This document shows, in pieces, positions 24,651 to 35,849 of a DNA stretch of 64,000 nt. The stretch lies in the NCBI GenBank assembly GCA_029783825.1, contig JAREIK010002271.1:610017-674016 (forward strand), in the 5' to 3' direction. The stretch is from Sapria himalayana (taxonomy: Eukaryota; Streptophyta; Magnoliopsida; Malpighiales; Rafflesiaceae). Below the pieces are notes generated by a model. That model saw nothing but the letters and a program-made list of their open reading frames with translations. It searched no databases and was not told where the DNA came from. Within the stretch, counting starts at the first letter, position 1. Every line of letters begins with the position of its first letter. Position numbers and translations under genes: made by a program.

Positions 24651-27220
24651 ATTAGATAGAGTTTTGACTAAGAATTAATATCAAAACTTTATGAGACTCA
24701 ATATTCTATCCCATTTGCTAAATACTTCTAAAAGCCTATTAATTTCACAAATATTTATCAAAACTCACCAAAATATCAAAGTTATAAAATCAATCCATAA
24801 TATTTATATTTTCATGTCCACACATCATCATAAATTACCAAAAATACATAAGAATATTTGGTAGTTTGAATACCAAAAAAACTCTCATACTTAAATAATT
24901 GCTCATCTTTGAGGAATAAATGCTCTCTCCAAAAATAATCAAACACAAATCTGTTCTACACAATAAGTACTTTATCACAATATGAGAATAAACTATAAAA
25001 ATACAAATTAAGGTAGTGATGGAGGTGACCATTATGATTTTTATTTAGAATCATACTTTTTAAAGATGAAATCCAACATCGAGTGCTCTAATAATGGTAG
25101 AGAAAAGGATGACTTTTCTAAATCTTTCTTTTTTGTAGATAACTCATCAAATATATTCATCGAAATGTCTTCATCAAAATATCTTAATCAAAATATCATA
25201 AAGAGCCTCTTGCCTTCTTCCAATCAAATTTAGTGCATCATTGAAACATTCCATTGCATATTTCAAGTTTTTTTTTGGTTTGCATTACACTTTCTAATTT
25301 CTTCTATCCATAGTACATTAGTACTCCTAATATATTGTTTTATTCATATTCACTTTATCTCTTTTATTCATTTCTCTTTTCCAATCCACAAAGACTACCT
25401 TGTTGAACATTCTAAATGATTCGGTGCTTTTTGTTAATCTAATATTCATACATCTCATTCCTTCCTTTAAGAGTTTGTGATAAAAGCTCTCTTTTTGATG
25501 AAGCTATTTTTCCCACATCACAATATGCTTTCCAACCTCTTCAATACTCATGTGCATAGGGATTAGATTTCCCTTTTCTACTTTTCCTTGATTCACTCTA
25601 CACTCACAATACACAAAATATTCATAAACATATAATCATGTGTATTTAAGGAATGATTAATGTTGGCTAGCTCATCTTTTTGTATTTATCCATTTCTTTC
25701 TGTCTCTTGTATGCCATCTATGAAAAGTGATGGGAATTCTTCTCAAATTAGATCTATATTGAATCATCTATGAAAACTGATTCATCCTCTTAATAAATAT
25801 GTACATGTGAATTTTATTCTCAAAACAATCACATTTCATCATACAAGTAGAAAAAATAATTCTTGGGATACCTCTCAAGCAGTATTGTACTTAATATTAA
25901 TAGCTAGAACTTTAAAACTTCATTCTCTCCATGAAAGATCTCTACTTTTCATGCTAGCTTCTCACTATACTATTTAACTTCATTTTTCCTTGCACTTTCT
26001 ATATTAGTATTGAATATTAGATAAGTGATTATCTTAATATCCTCATCTTGGAAAATAGTTTGGATGATGTTCATCTTCTTTGATTTCTTTCATGCTTTGA
26101 CATCACCAAGTATCTTGCCTTTTTTAGCATATTGCTTACACTATAAACCTCATATGCATTGAGTTTCTCTATTTCAACCCACAAAACTCTAGGATTGACT
26201 TCATCTTCTTTTTTATGAAAAATTGAGTTCATATCTTTGATTTCCTTTTCAAGCTTTTTAACAATAAGTGTCTTTCTATTAGCTATGGAGATTTCCTTGC
26301 TCACTTCATTCTCTTCTCCTTGAATATTTAAGACTATTTCTTTGATTTCTTCTTCAAGATTTTCTACTATAGATCTCTATGTATTAGCCATTAAAATTTC
26401 ACCACTTGCTTTAACTTCTTCTTCTTGAATACTTAAAGCCATACCTTCCATTTAATCATCAATCTTTTATACCACAAATATTTTGGTATTAGAAGTTAGC
26501 CAAAAAAATGTTATTATTCATTTCATCCTTTTCTCCTTAAATAATTAAGACTATATCTTCGATTTTCTCTTCTAGATTTTCAACCGTAACCATTTCCTCC
26601 TTAGCTATAGAGATTTTTGATGCAACACTTTCTACGAACTAACCCAATCCATGACTTCATCTTTCTCTCTCCATTGTTTTTGTCTTTCTTCCTTAGCAAT
26701 AATATCTCTTCTCAATTCTCTCAATAATTCTTCAAGTTCAGCTGACCAATACAATTTTTAACATCATTAAAACAAAGAATATGTTCTATCCTGATGCTTC
26801 CATAGCCCTAGTTTCTATATCTATTTTTAGCTAATAATAGGGTTGATATGGGTTGCCATAAATTTTATAATAAAAATCACTTCCTTGAGCATGATAAGTC
26901 TCATTAAAATGATAGTCCGAGACAATTTCAATAATTTTTGTTGCACATTTCCCAAAACAAATTTCATCTACTTCATTCTCATCTCGTAGCTTTTTAAGAT
27001 AATTTGTTCAAAAACTTTTGGAAAGATTGTCTACATAATCGAATTTTATTGATTTGTGGCTAAAAAGAAAGAAAATAAAAAAAATACAAATAAAATCTAA
27101 AAGGAAACTATCCATGTTCAAAGAAGTTAATAAGATTTAACTTTTAGATTTAGGAATACTTATCAAACTCAATGATATCTAAACTACTAAAAAGGAACAA
27201 TTCTTTTATAAGAATAATTA
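24651..27220 (-). pseudogene. Minus-strand internal region encoding coiled-coil repeats, unidentified
   Basis: This lies between the LTR fragment at 24138 and the full LTR starting at 27221, so by position it is the internal region of the element whose 5' LTR is at 27221. On the minus strand the frames between about 26700 and 26070 are rich in Lys, Glu, Ile and Leu with heptad-like spacing (for example VKKLEKEIKDMNSIFHKKE), repeated several times. This resembles neither a CCHC gag knuckle nor pol. Athila/Tat elements often carry extra uncharacterised frames, which is one explanation; a gag N-terminal region is another. Outside 26070-26700 I recognise nothing. Many stops show it is dead. Confidence 0.45.
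26206..26612 (-). repeat. About 100-bp repeat encoding a coiled-coil unit of about 33 residues
   Basis: Similar phrases recur on the plus strand at 26206, 26305 and 26525, with a poorer unit between: TCTTTGATTTC.TTTTCAAG followed about 35 bp later by TTAGC.AT.GAGATTT. On the minus strand these encode repeats of the form E-I-S-I-A-N...V-x-x-L-E-x-E-I-K-D. The units are diverged. Confidence 0.6.
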
Positions 27221-28167
27221 TGTCAGCTCATATTGACTAACTAACATAAAAATTTTTGGTAATGATGCCAATAACCCATAGTTACTTTTTTATGATACCT
27301 AGTTTTATTACTTAGATGATATCCAAAAGCTCATTAATATGAGTATCCTATCAATTGAGATCGACAAATACATAGGTTGTATAAATAGTAAAGTTGACTT
27401 TCATCAAGATATTGATTCCACGAGGAATATTTAAGTAGTTTGGTTATTCAACAATGAGATAACTTCATTTTTAGTTAAATCAATATTTTGATTATTAGAA
27501 AATCTTAGGTCCATGGTTTATATATTTAATCTATGTGGTAATGTTTAAATTACCTGACTTATATTAAATTAGATATAGAATTAAGGTTGGAGTGTTATTC
27601 AATGATTCATTTTTCTAATGACATACAAGGGGGTTATCACCATTGAACCCATCTCAATGATAGTCTGCTCATAGTTGTCAACTCGGTACATCACTACCAA
27701 GATAATAATTTCTCTATACCTAAGAGTTATTCACAATCTCATACATTTGAAGAAATTTCATCAACTACCCTTGATGGTTGCTTAATATGCACAATCATAT
27801 TCTCCAACCTCAAATATCTTAAAGTCTAAATATTGACATAGTTTATAAGTATTTGCATATCTAGCTTTATAAGCATCATTCTCATTTAATTAATATATGT
27901 TTGCCTCAATTTTTATTGGTAAGAATCATACAAGTAAAAGTAACATATAAAAGTTGTAATCACATTACAAGTAAATAGATTACATATCATCATCCTCCTT
28001 GATAATGATGTAACTTTTATACTAAGGATAAATCCCTTGGAAGAATGTTCTATATATCATCTATCGTAATTGAAACTCATTTTTTAAGACATGTATAATG
28101 AATTGACGTGTAAAAATATTTGCACTTTTGACATCATAATAATCATACTCGTGATGATCAACATACC
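27221..28167 (-). mobile_element. Athila-like LTR, second copy, segment 1 of 3
   Basis: It starts TGTCAGCTCATATTGACTAA and is collinear with 16054-17020. It is interrupted at 28167 by a hAT element and resumes at 32355. The interruption falls at AACATACC, where the uninterrupted copy reads AACTTTCT. Confidence 0.8.
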
Positions 28168-29328
28168 TAGAAGTGTCAAATGGGTCGTTTCGTGCTGGCA
28201 CAACCCAATTTTTAGTGGCCCAATCATGCCACTAGGCCATGCCAAGCATGACCTAGTAAGGTAGTCATGTCGTGCTTGGCACGACATGACTTGATAATGG
28301 CTGGCTCGGCATGGCCCATCCAACTCGAGTCTAGCTAGATTCGGGCCAAGTCATGCTGGGCTATGCCATGCCATGCTGAGTTGGGCTAGTTCAGGCTCGG
28401 ATATACCAGCCTAGCTAGGACTCTTGACTATGAGTCCAAGACTGGCTCACACTCGACTCATTCATCACTTCCACGTCCCATCAATTCTAGAATTATAAAT
28501 TAAATAATTAATGATTTTAAATTTTTTTATAAATTTCAAATTTTAAGTTACCCATTTGTCTTTATGAGATGTGACTACGACATTATATTATTTATTTAAT
28601 TCACATAAATAACAAAAAAAATAAATTGATTAACATAAATAACAAAGTTTAATAATCAAAAAATATCAAAAAAACCACATCCATCAATCATCATTCAATC
28701 TAATAATAAAATAAAAAAAATTATATCACAACAACATAAAATAAATATTATCAATCATAATAATGCAAGCTCAATCCCAATACTAATTGGTATAAGTATG
28801 CATTTGATCATCATTATGCAAGCATCTGATTGTATAACTAGCAGTGGGCTCAACCTATGCAAAGTCTCATGAGTCATTATCTGCCAGCAACTCCTCCACT
28901 CTTATTCCAACATGATCCTGGATGCTCAATCGTGAATCCTACTAATCCTTCATGCATGCTAATTACTAGTATCTCAATGATATCTAGTCATTGTCTTGAT
29001 CTCCTGTCCAAAATCATATTGACTACAATAGAAAAAGTAGATTCTGATTCAACTCTCAATACCGAAGGAGTCAGTAGATCACGTGCCATCTTAGATAGCA
29101 TGGGATATGTGGACTCATATAATTTCCACCATTATAAAATATTAAGATTCTTGTTATCATCATGTGATAGAATTGAGTAGTACTTGATATATGAGTACCG
29201 AGATAGCTTGCTCCTATTTGATGGTCTGCCTAGTTATTTCTCCCTAACCAACTGAATAGAAAAGTCATCATCTTCGAATATACTGTATATGTCCATACTC
29301 AGAACCTAGCTATAACTACCACCATACC

Positions 29329-29794
29329 TAGAGGTGTCAAATGGGTTGTGTCATGCTAACACAATGTGTGTTCCACTAGCCTAGCATGACATGGTGCGCA
29401 TGGTCATGCCAACCATTCTATGTGTAAAAAAATAGCATGTGGCCGACCAATTAAAATTTGTCATGTGGCTGTATTTTTTTTAATAAAATAGACCAATCCA
29501 TTAAAGGGTGGTCGAATTAAAAAAAACTAAATCGACCTTAATGACTACTCGATGGGGATCCCATCGAGTAGTCACCCGAGCTAATTTACCACGTCATCAG
29601 GCTTGGCACACAAGTCATGCATGGGTTGGCATGAGGCATGGTTCATGCTAACCCAACACAACATGAACCATGCCAAGGGGTAGCCCGGCCCACCTAAGGC
29701 ATCGTTCTAGGTCGTGCCATGCTAGGCTAGGAACTACTAAACTAGGCTGGGCCTCAAGCTGTGCCCAAGCTGCCAAGCCCATTTGACACATCTA
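29329..29794. mobile_element. 466-bp hAT-derived MITE with a central palindrome
   Basis: Ends are TAGAGGTGTCAAATGGGTTG and, inward from the right, TAGATGTGTCAAATGGGCTT. The flanks carry ACCATACC (29321-29328) and ACCATACT (29795-29802), an 8-bp duplication with one difference. The homologous hAT at 32795-43971 lacks the segment at the same place (about 41537). It has no coding capacity and shares termini with the hAT family around it, so a hAT transposase would have moved it. Confidence 0.9.
29542..29574. repeat. Perfect inverted repeat, 15-bp arms, 3-nt loop
   Basis: The left arm TGACTACTCGATGGG pairs exactly with the right arm CCCATCGAGTAGTCA around a GAT loop. It lies within 4 bp of the exact centre of the 466-bp MITE, so the element as a whole is organised symmetrically. 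Confidence 0.95.
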
Positions 29795-31489
29795 ACCATA
29801 CTTAGTATCATAGTATATAAATAACTCAATTAACTTATCATGAATAAACCTTTCAGATTAGTATTCCTAGTTCATGCATGAGGATGTATGACATAATATT
29901 CTTTACTCCTATATTAAGAGTCCATGCATATAGCCAGATAATAAATAGATATAATGGTGGACTAGTACTTTAATTACTTGGTTTCCATCTCAATAACCAT
30001 GTCACTAAACATCACGTAATCTCTAAAATTCCTAAACATGCCACTATTATTATATATGCACCTAAGTGCAATGCAAGTGGTGAGAGTATAAATTGATGAA
30101 TACATATTCGTCATGTCATAAAAAATCTTCAAGAATTTTATAAATAAAATTCTTGTATCCTAGTCACTGTTATAAATAATAAGTTAGTCACTCTTACTAT
30201 TCAAGTAGTTGGAATATCAGATATCACACGTTCGTATCCAACACATGACTCCAACATCAGGAATATGCAATTCCAATGATCTTTCACATCTGTTTAGAAT
30301 TTCTTCTTTTTTAGACCCACAGATAAACAAAGACTAATGATATCAGAAACTTCTATTATTTTGTAGGTGCCCAAAGATATTTTAGTAAGTTATGTATTTT
30401 TTCTAAAGTAGGGAAAATGACCTTCATCCTTTCTTATGCTATCAGGTTAATAAAATGATACATACATCTAACATGAAAATTCTCTCTTAATGGCTAATCT
30501 CTAATAGTCATAACAAACATGTTAATGACTTCTCCATTGTTAGATGCATTATCAAATATGATACTATATAATTTATTTTGAATATTATATTCTCTAAAGA
30601 TTCTCATCAGGCACTCATTTGTGGCTGGACCATCATAAGGATGGAAAATCTCTAAAAATCATAATATCTTTTCATTTATCATCCATTTAGAATCTACATA
30701 GTGGGTAGTGAAACATATAAAAGATGCATCATATGACTAGTCTTGATATTAGACATCATAGATACAACATCACTATTTTCCCTAAATTTATTAGTTATTT
30801 ATTACTTTTCTAACTTATAATATTTTTGTATGTCATTCTTACATATGGACCTAGGAATCCTATGATATGTAGGCTGAAAATAGGTATATATAATACTGAC
30901 TACCCTTTGATCATTTGAAAATCTAATTAGAAGATCTATCATTGTGATTAGTTTGGTTTGCCTAGGATCTAATGTACCTTATTTTTTTGTGTAATGTTCA
31001 TTTTTACCTCTTTAGATGCTCAGTCCCTCATGCACTTTTAGAAGTATATATTTTCTTATAATACTTGTATTGTGCCAATTCTTATTTTGTACTATGTTAA
31101 AGTTACTCCACACAACACATGCCCTTTTAGTTTTTTTTAGATGTTTGAGTTTGAGTCGAAACCATGGGAAAAAATATGATTTTGAAGGCCTAGGACTTTT
31201 CCATAGGGTTATGATTATTTATATTATCTACATATACATTAATATTAATCTCATTAATATTAAATTCACTAGTTGCCATTTTTTATTTTTTTAGTTTATT
31301 AATTATATTCTAATTTCTAAAATTTAATTTTTTTTGATACTAATAAAAATAAAAAAATAAATATAATTTAAAAAATAATACCCATTTATGGACAAGATAG
31401 AAAAAACTGAAGCCCACGCCTGATTTTTCTGTTGATGCTGCACCCTCACCACACCGTAGTCCACTTTCCACTATTGAGACCAAGAGCGA

Positions 31490-31650
31490 AGCTAAACTAA
31501 GAGGAGAGATAATGAGAGATATCTGAGATCACGAGATGAGAGAGAGAGAAAGAGAGAGAGAATAGGGATAGAGATGAGATTGAGAGTGTGAGTTTGAGAG
31601 TGAGATTTGAGAATGAGATTGAGTTGAGAGAGAAGAGAGTGAAACATTAT
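31490..31650. repeat. GA-rich tract upstream of the hAT transposase
   Basis: A long purine run of GAGA and TGAGA words. Equivalent tracts occur at 43390-43480 in the hAT at 32795 and, as its complement, at 15650-15720 in the hAT end at 15047. In each copy the tract lies just upstream of the transposase coding start. Confidence 0.75.
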
Positions 31651-31982
31651 ATAAATAAAGAAATTAAAAATATATTTTTTTTGAAATTTTTTTAATAATT
31701 AAATAGGGCAGAAACTCGACAACTATTAGATCTTCTACCCTTGCAGTTGGAATTGCATCCAATGGCCCAGATGTAGTCGATTTTATTTTATTTTTTTATT
31801 AAAATTTTAGACTGTTAGCCAAAGCATGATGCCATTTCTAGAAGCTTCAGTTAGTTCGAGTATTCGGTTCCGACCTCAGTTTGGGATTGGGCATTTAGCC
31901 TTCAGAGGGGGAAGGGCACATCACATGTGGCACACCCACATTCACCTGGATCATGCCACATGGATGCCCTTAGCCATCCACG

Positions 31983-32010
31983 TGGTGGGTTTATTAAAAA
32001 AAACCCACCA
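31983..32010. repeat. 10-bp-stem hairpin near a hAT end
   Basis: TGGTGGGTTT (31983-31992) and AAACCCACCA (32001-32010) are exact reverse complements separated by 8 AT bases, followed by a T run at 32032. It could act as a hairpin in the right subterminal region of the hAT element. Confidence 0.8.
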
Positions 32011-32354
32011 TGCTATAAGGTGGGGCAGAATTTTTTTTTAATAAAATATTATTTTTTTTAAAAAATGGGTGGTTCAGGCATTGTCCAATCAAATGCACCT
32101 AAAACCTAGTCCAAGTTTTGGGGCACGGTTACCTACAATGCCAATGAACCATGCCTACAAGCCAGGCAGCTGTGTCATGCCTGGCCCAGCCCGAGGCCCA
32201 ACACTCTTGGCCCACCATGGCATGTGTCGTGCCTCGATCCAGCATGACCTAGGTCCATGCACAATTCTGGATTGTGCAATGTCGAGCCAGGCATGCCTCA
32301 GTCAAGTCATGTCTCGGGTCATGCTTGGGCTACCCGACCTACTTGCCACCTCTA

Positions 32355-32794
32355 AACATACCCAAATTTTGGGTTTCAACATATAGGTTTTTCTCGTGCA
32401 TCATAGTTGAAAAACCTTTTACTTATTTCATATTATATTTGTGAGTGAGCTTTCTGGTTTACCTATCATTATCAATCATGATAATCTCGCAAAAATATAT
32501 CAATAGTCAAAACTTTAGTTAAAATTTTATGTAATCACAATCCATCAATATCCATAATATCAAATAAATTAAATATACTCATTAATTAATTAAAACTAAA
32601 TTCATATCACATATCTAAATTTATACAAATCCTAGACCCAAACTAGTTTGGTATAATTTTTCAAATTCATCCTAAATAAGAGGAATTTGAAAGATATGCA
32701 CCCAAAATCTATGGATTTGTATTATTTTTGTATCACCTGCTTGCTTGTGGAACTCTTAAAAAGTGTGAAATTTACTTTGAGGATTTGGTAGTTA
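32355..32794 (-). mobile_element. Athila-like LTR, second copy, segment 2 of 3
   Basis: It continues the LTR after the hAT element: CAAATTTTGGGTTTCAACAT matches CAAATTTTAGGTTTCAACAT at 17020 in the uninterrupted copy. It runs collinear to TTTGGTAG at 32785-32791 (17446 in the other copy), where the next hAT element enters. Confidence 0.85.
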
Positions 32795-32879
32795 TAGTGT
32801 CAAATGGGCTGGGCTGGATAGGCCCGAACCTTTTTTAGTGACTCAATCGGGCCAACATGCCATCACTACTAAAATTCAC

Positions 32880-33620
32880 TAAATTATCGACCAATTATTT
32901 GGTCACTAATTTGGTATTTTTTGGTCGGTAAACCAAATAGCGACCAATTACCGACCAAAATATTAGGTCGCAATTTTGCTCATCACTAATTTTTTTATCA
33001 ACAAAAAATTAGTCGGACAGTAAATTATCGACCATTTACCGACACTTTACCGATAAATAATTACCGACTATATTCCAACAATTTTTTGACCAAAATAATT
33101 AGGTCAGTACATGGTCTCGTAATGGTTGGTAATTAACAACCAATTTATAGACCATTCACCGACAAATAATTATCGACTAAATTCCAACCATTTTCCGACC
33201 AAAAGTACTAGGTTGGTAAATTGTCTCCAAATGGTCGGTAATTACTTATCGACTATAGACCATTTACCGACAAACAAAATTCGATAATATTCCAATCATT
33301 TTCTGACCAAAAGAATTAGGTCGTCAAATGATCTCCAAATGGTCAGTAATTACCGACAATTTACAGATCATTTACCGAGAAATAATTTTCGACTATATTC
33401 CAACCATTTTCTGACCAAAAATATTAGGTTGGTAAATGGTCACAAAATGCTCAGTAATAACCGAAAAAATTGCGACCAAAAACCGACCAAAATTTTTTAA
33501 AATCATTGGTCAGTAATTGATCTCCAAAAGTATTATCGATCATTTGGTGACATCTTGCCGACCATTGATATTAAAACATTTTGATCAGGTTTTGGTCGCA
33601 ATTCGGTCGGTAATTAGCGA
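32880..33620. repeat. CACTA subterminal repeats, left
   Basis: At least a dozen copies of CCGACCA/TGGTCGG-type words in both orientations, alternating with AATTACCGAC and GGTCGGTAATT. In CACTA elements such arrays bind the TNPA-type protein and bring the ends together. The right end (39370-40420) has the mirror set. Confidence 0.9.
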
Positions 33621-33889
33621 CCAAATTTTTATTTATAGTTTTGATGCAATTGATGCAAAAAACAAACACAAAAACATAGAAAACACAACAAAAAAATAAA
33701 TCCAATTACCTTCTAATTTTGATGCAGTTGCTGCAGAAACTTATACAGATAACACAACAAAAAAAATCCAATTAACTCCAGCAAACACCTATATATACTA
33801 CATATATATATTAAATACATCAAGAGAAAATAAAAAACTGAAATCCAAAATCAAAGTTTAAGGCATTGAAAAAAATGTGTATAATACAC

Positions 33890-35718
33890 TCAATCATTCA
33901 AACTAGTTTCATAATCATTATGTTGTGATGTTTCTAGTCTACACGGTGAGATGTCGAGTATTGGGGTAGAGCTATCTGCTACTGCTAGACATGATGCATT
34001 TGATGTAGGTGTTACTATAGGTGATGTAGTAGATGCTGTAGCTGGAGCATTACGCCGAACAATCTGAGGTAGATCATCAGGGTTGAACTGTAGTCCTCCT
34101 TCATGAAACTTCTTTGTAAGCCAGTCAAAATGCATATGCAACCCATCCCTATCATCCTCATAGTCGATCATGCATCACTTGGTATCGGCCAACTGATACT
34201 GTATCGCATTTCGCATCGTGTTCTAAAATTCCTCCATCTTCGAGAACAAATTCGAAACTGGCCCTGAAAATTCAACTCATAATCTGGTGATCTATGTGAG
34301 TAGAATGATGATGTCGACGAACCGACGCCATAGACGGGCATCTTCTCATTGCCATCAACAGCCGCATACTAAATCTGATTCGTATCAACTAGTGGAGCTG
34401 ATGAATGAGAACTACCTGTTGCACCATCACTTGAACCTGAAATAGACTAGGAATACGCTTGAGTCGCAACAACTAACATTTCCTCATATCTAGCCTAATA
34501 AAAATATACGAAAAGTTTTTCAATTTATATTCAAACAAAAAAAATTAATTTTTTATTGAAGCTTAAATTTGTTGCATGAGATCTCTGATTAACGAAAGTC
34601 TGATCATTATGAGCCTTTGTGTGCGTGTATCTGAATAAGTGAGGAGCACTAGGCTTCTTACCCTCCTTGCATGTCTATAATTACACACAATACATACGTT
34701 AATTCTATTGAAAAATAAATTCCTAATGAGAAATAAAAATTAGGCATAATTGAACACATTTCACAAAGTACTAAATATAAAAAGTATGAATTAGGAATAA
34801 TATCAATACTCGTTCATGGTCACGCATAGAGCAAGATCCACAAGTGTGTGTAGACATGCCACCACCCTCCCGAGCCCGTTCAAAGCCATGATTGCCGCTC
34901 TGTTTATCACACCTCTTCCTATAATCCGGATCTTCTCATCTGCTCTGCCACTCCTTGAAAACATGATACGGGACATTCGAATATTTTTCTTTCTTCTTCA
35001 ACCATTTATCTTTGATCTTCTACATGGTGTCATTATATCGACTGGCAGCATGTTTGTAGAACATACTTTTGACCGCCTCTTTTGGCTGTGTCTAGCTGTA
35101 AACTTTCTGCAATTATAAATAAAAAATTTTAAGCAGTGAACAAAAGAATAAATAAGAGATGTAAAAATTTTTAGGTAGTAATATTTACCTTAAATTCTCT
35201 CCAAATCATCAATTAGTCTATATGTGTGAGTGACTTCCAATTATGTCGATTAGGTTTAAAGGACTTCCTAAAAATTATCCTTAGAATCCTAGAAATGGAA
35301 CCAGGTGGCTCTAACTTCATCCCGTAAACAAAAATTAATTAGCAAGTAAGAAATAAAATAATAAATTGATAAATCATTTGTTAAGTCTTATATCTTATGG
35401 ATTATCAATTATCAGATCAAACTGAGCAATAGGGAGAGTCTCACCTGTAGGGTGCTCTGAGAAAGACTCTCCAATATCTCTATCCTTACCCTCCTCTCCC
35501 TCCCATATCTCCTGATTATTTATCAAAATCTTAGGACCATTATGTTGATTAGTCAGCTGATGTTGCTGCTGTGGCACATTTACAACTTTCTCTGTCTGCT
35601 ATGGCGTCTCATCCACAAGTGACCCTCTACTAATTTCGGGTATACCCGAGGCCGTGCTGCCTATACCATAAATGGTACGACCTTGCAACATGCTGCCTCT
35701 ACCTCATCCACGTGCCAT
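33890..35718 (-). pseudogene. CACTA-encoded Transposase_24-type protein, five exons, broken
   Basis: Exon 1 starts at ATG 35718 (MARG..GRGSML) and runs to about 35395. Exon 2 (about 35320-35200) encodes GMKLEPPGSISRIL and ends at a GTAAAT donor. Exon 3 starts after TGCAG at about 35112 and encodes the KVYS..P, WLKKKEKYSNVPYHVFKEW and STHTCGSCSM blocks. Exon 4 (about 34680-34585) encodes KEGKKPSAPHLFRYTHTKAH. Exon 5 (about 34500-33890) encodes ARYEEMLVVATQAYS and ends with a Ser/Thr-rich tail. This succession is that of the plant Ptta/En/Spm Transposase_24 family, a TNPA-like DNA-binding partner. Exon 1 has two stops (TGA, TAG) where CGA and CAG are expected, and exons 2, 3 and 5 have more, with a frameshift near 34170. 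Exon borders are inferred by eye. Confidence 0.75.
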
Positions 35719-35849
35719 ATCTATAAAAATTACATAAGGCAATAAAAATAAATAAAAATGATTAATGACAAAAATAACATAAAACTCATCGTCTACTCAT
35801 ATCTTCTATAACTATTTACAAAAAATCAATTTATTTAACAAACACGATT

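Larger units (their letters stand above)
28860..31200 (-). pseudogene. hAT transposase (BED finger type), broken
   Basis: Coding order on the minus strand: BED-type zinc-finger region (about 31190-30950, with the KYGALDP-like tail used by its relatives), then RIP.S...ND..KYY blocks near 30870-30780, and the C-terminal dimerisation domain near 29180-28950 (YPMLSKMARDLLTPS, ESTFSIV, DRRSRQ.LDIIEIL). hAT transposases cut and paste the element using a D-D-E catalytic core with the helical dimerisation tail. The MITE at 29329-29794 splits the part just before the dimerisation domain. Relative to the copy at 51335 a stretch after the BED region (around 30900) is deleted. Numerous stops are present. 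Confidence 0.78.
28168..32354 (-). mobile_element. hAT element with perfect target duplication
   Basis: It is flanked by AACATACC (28160-28167 and 32355-32362). Terminal inverted repeats are TAGAAGTGTCAAATGGGTCG and, inward from the right, TAGAGGTGGCAAGTAGGTCG, identical at 16 of 20 positions. Both ends carry GC-rich subterminal zones packed with GGCATG, CATGCC and GGCACGAC words. Transposase remnants lie on the minus strand. A MITE is nested at 29329-29794. The flanking LTR reads continuously across the element when compared with 16900-17060, confirming the insertion. Confidence 0.93.

Noticed and set aside
28084..28323. 79-codon minus-strand frame
   Set aside because: It crosses the boundary between the LTR and the hAT terminus and so cannot be an ancestral gene.
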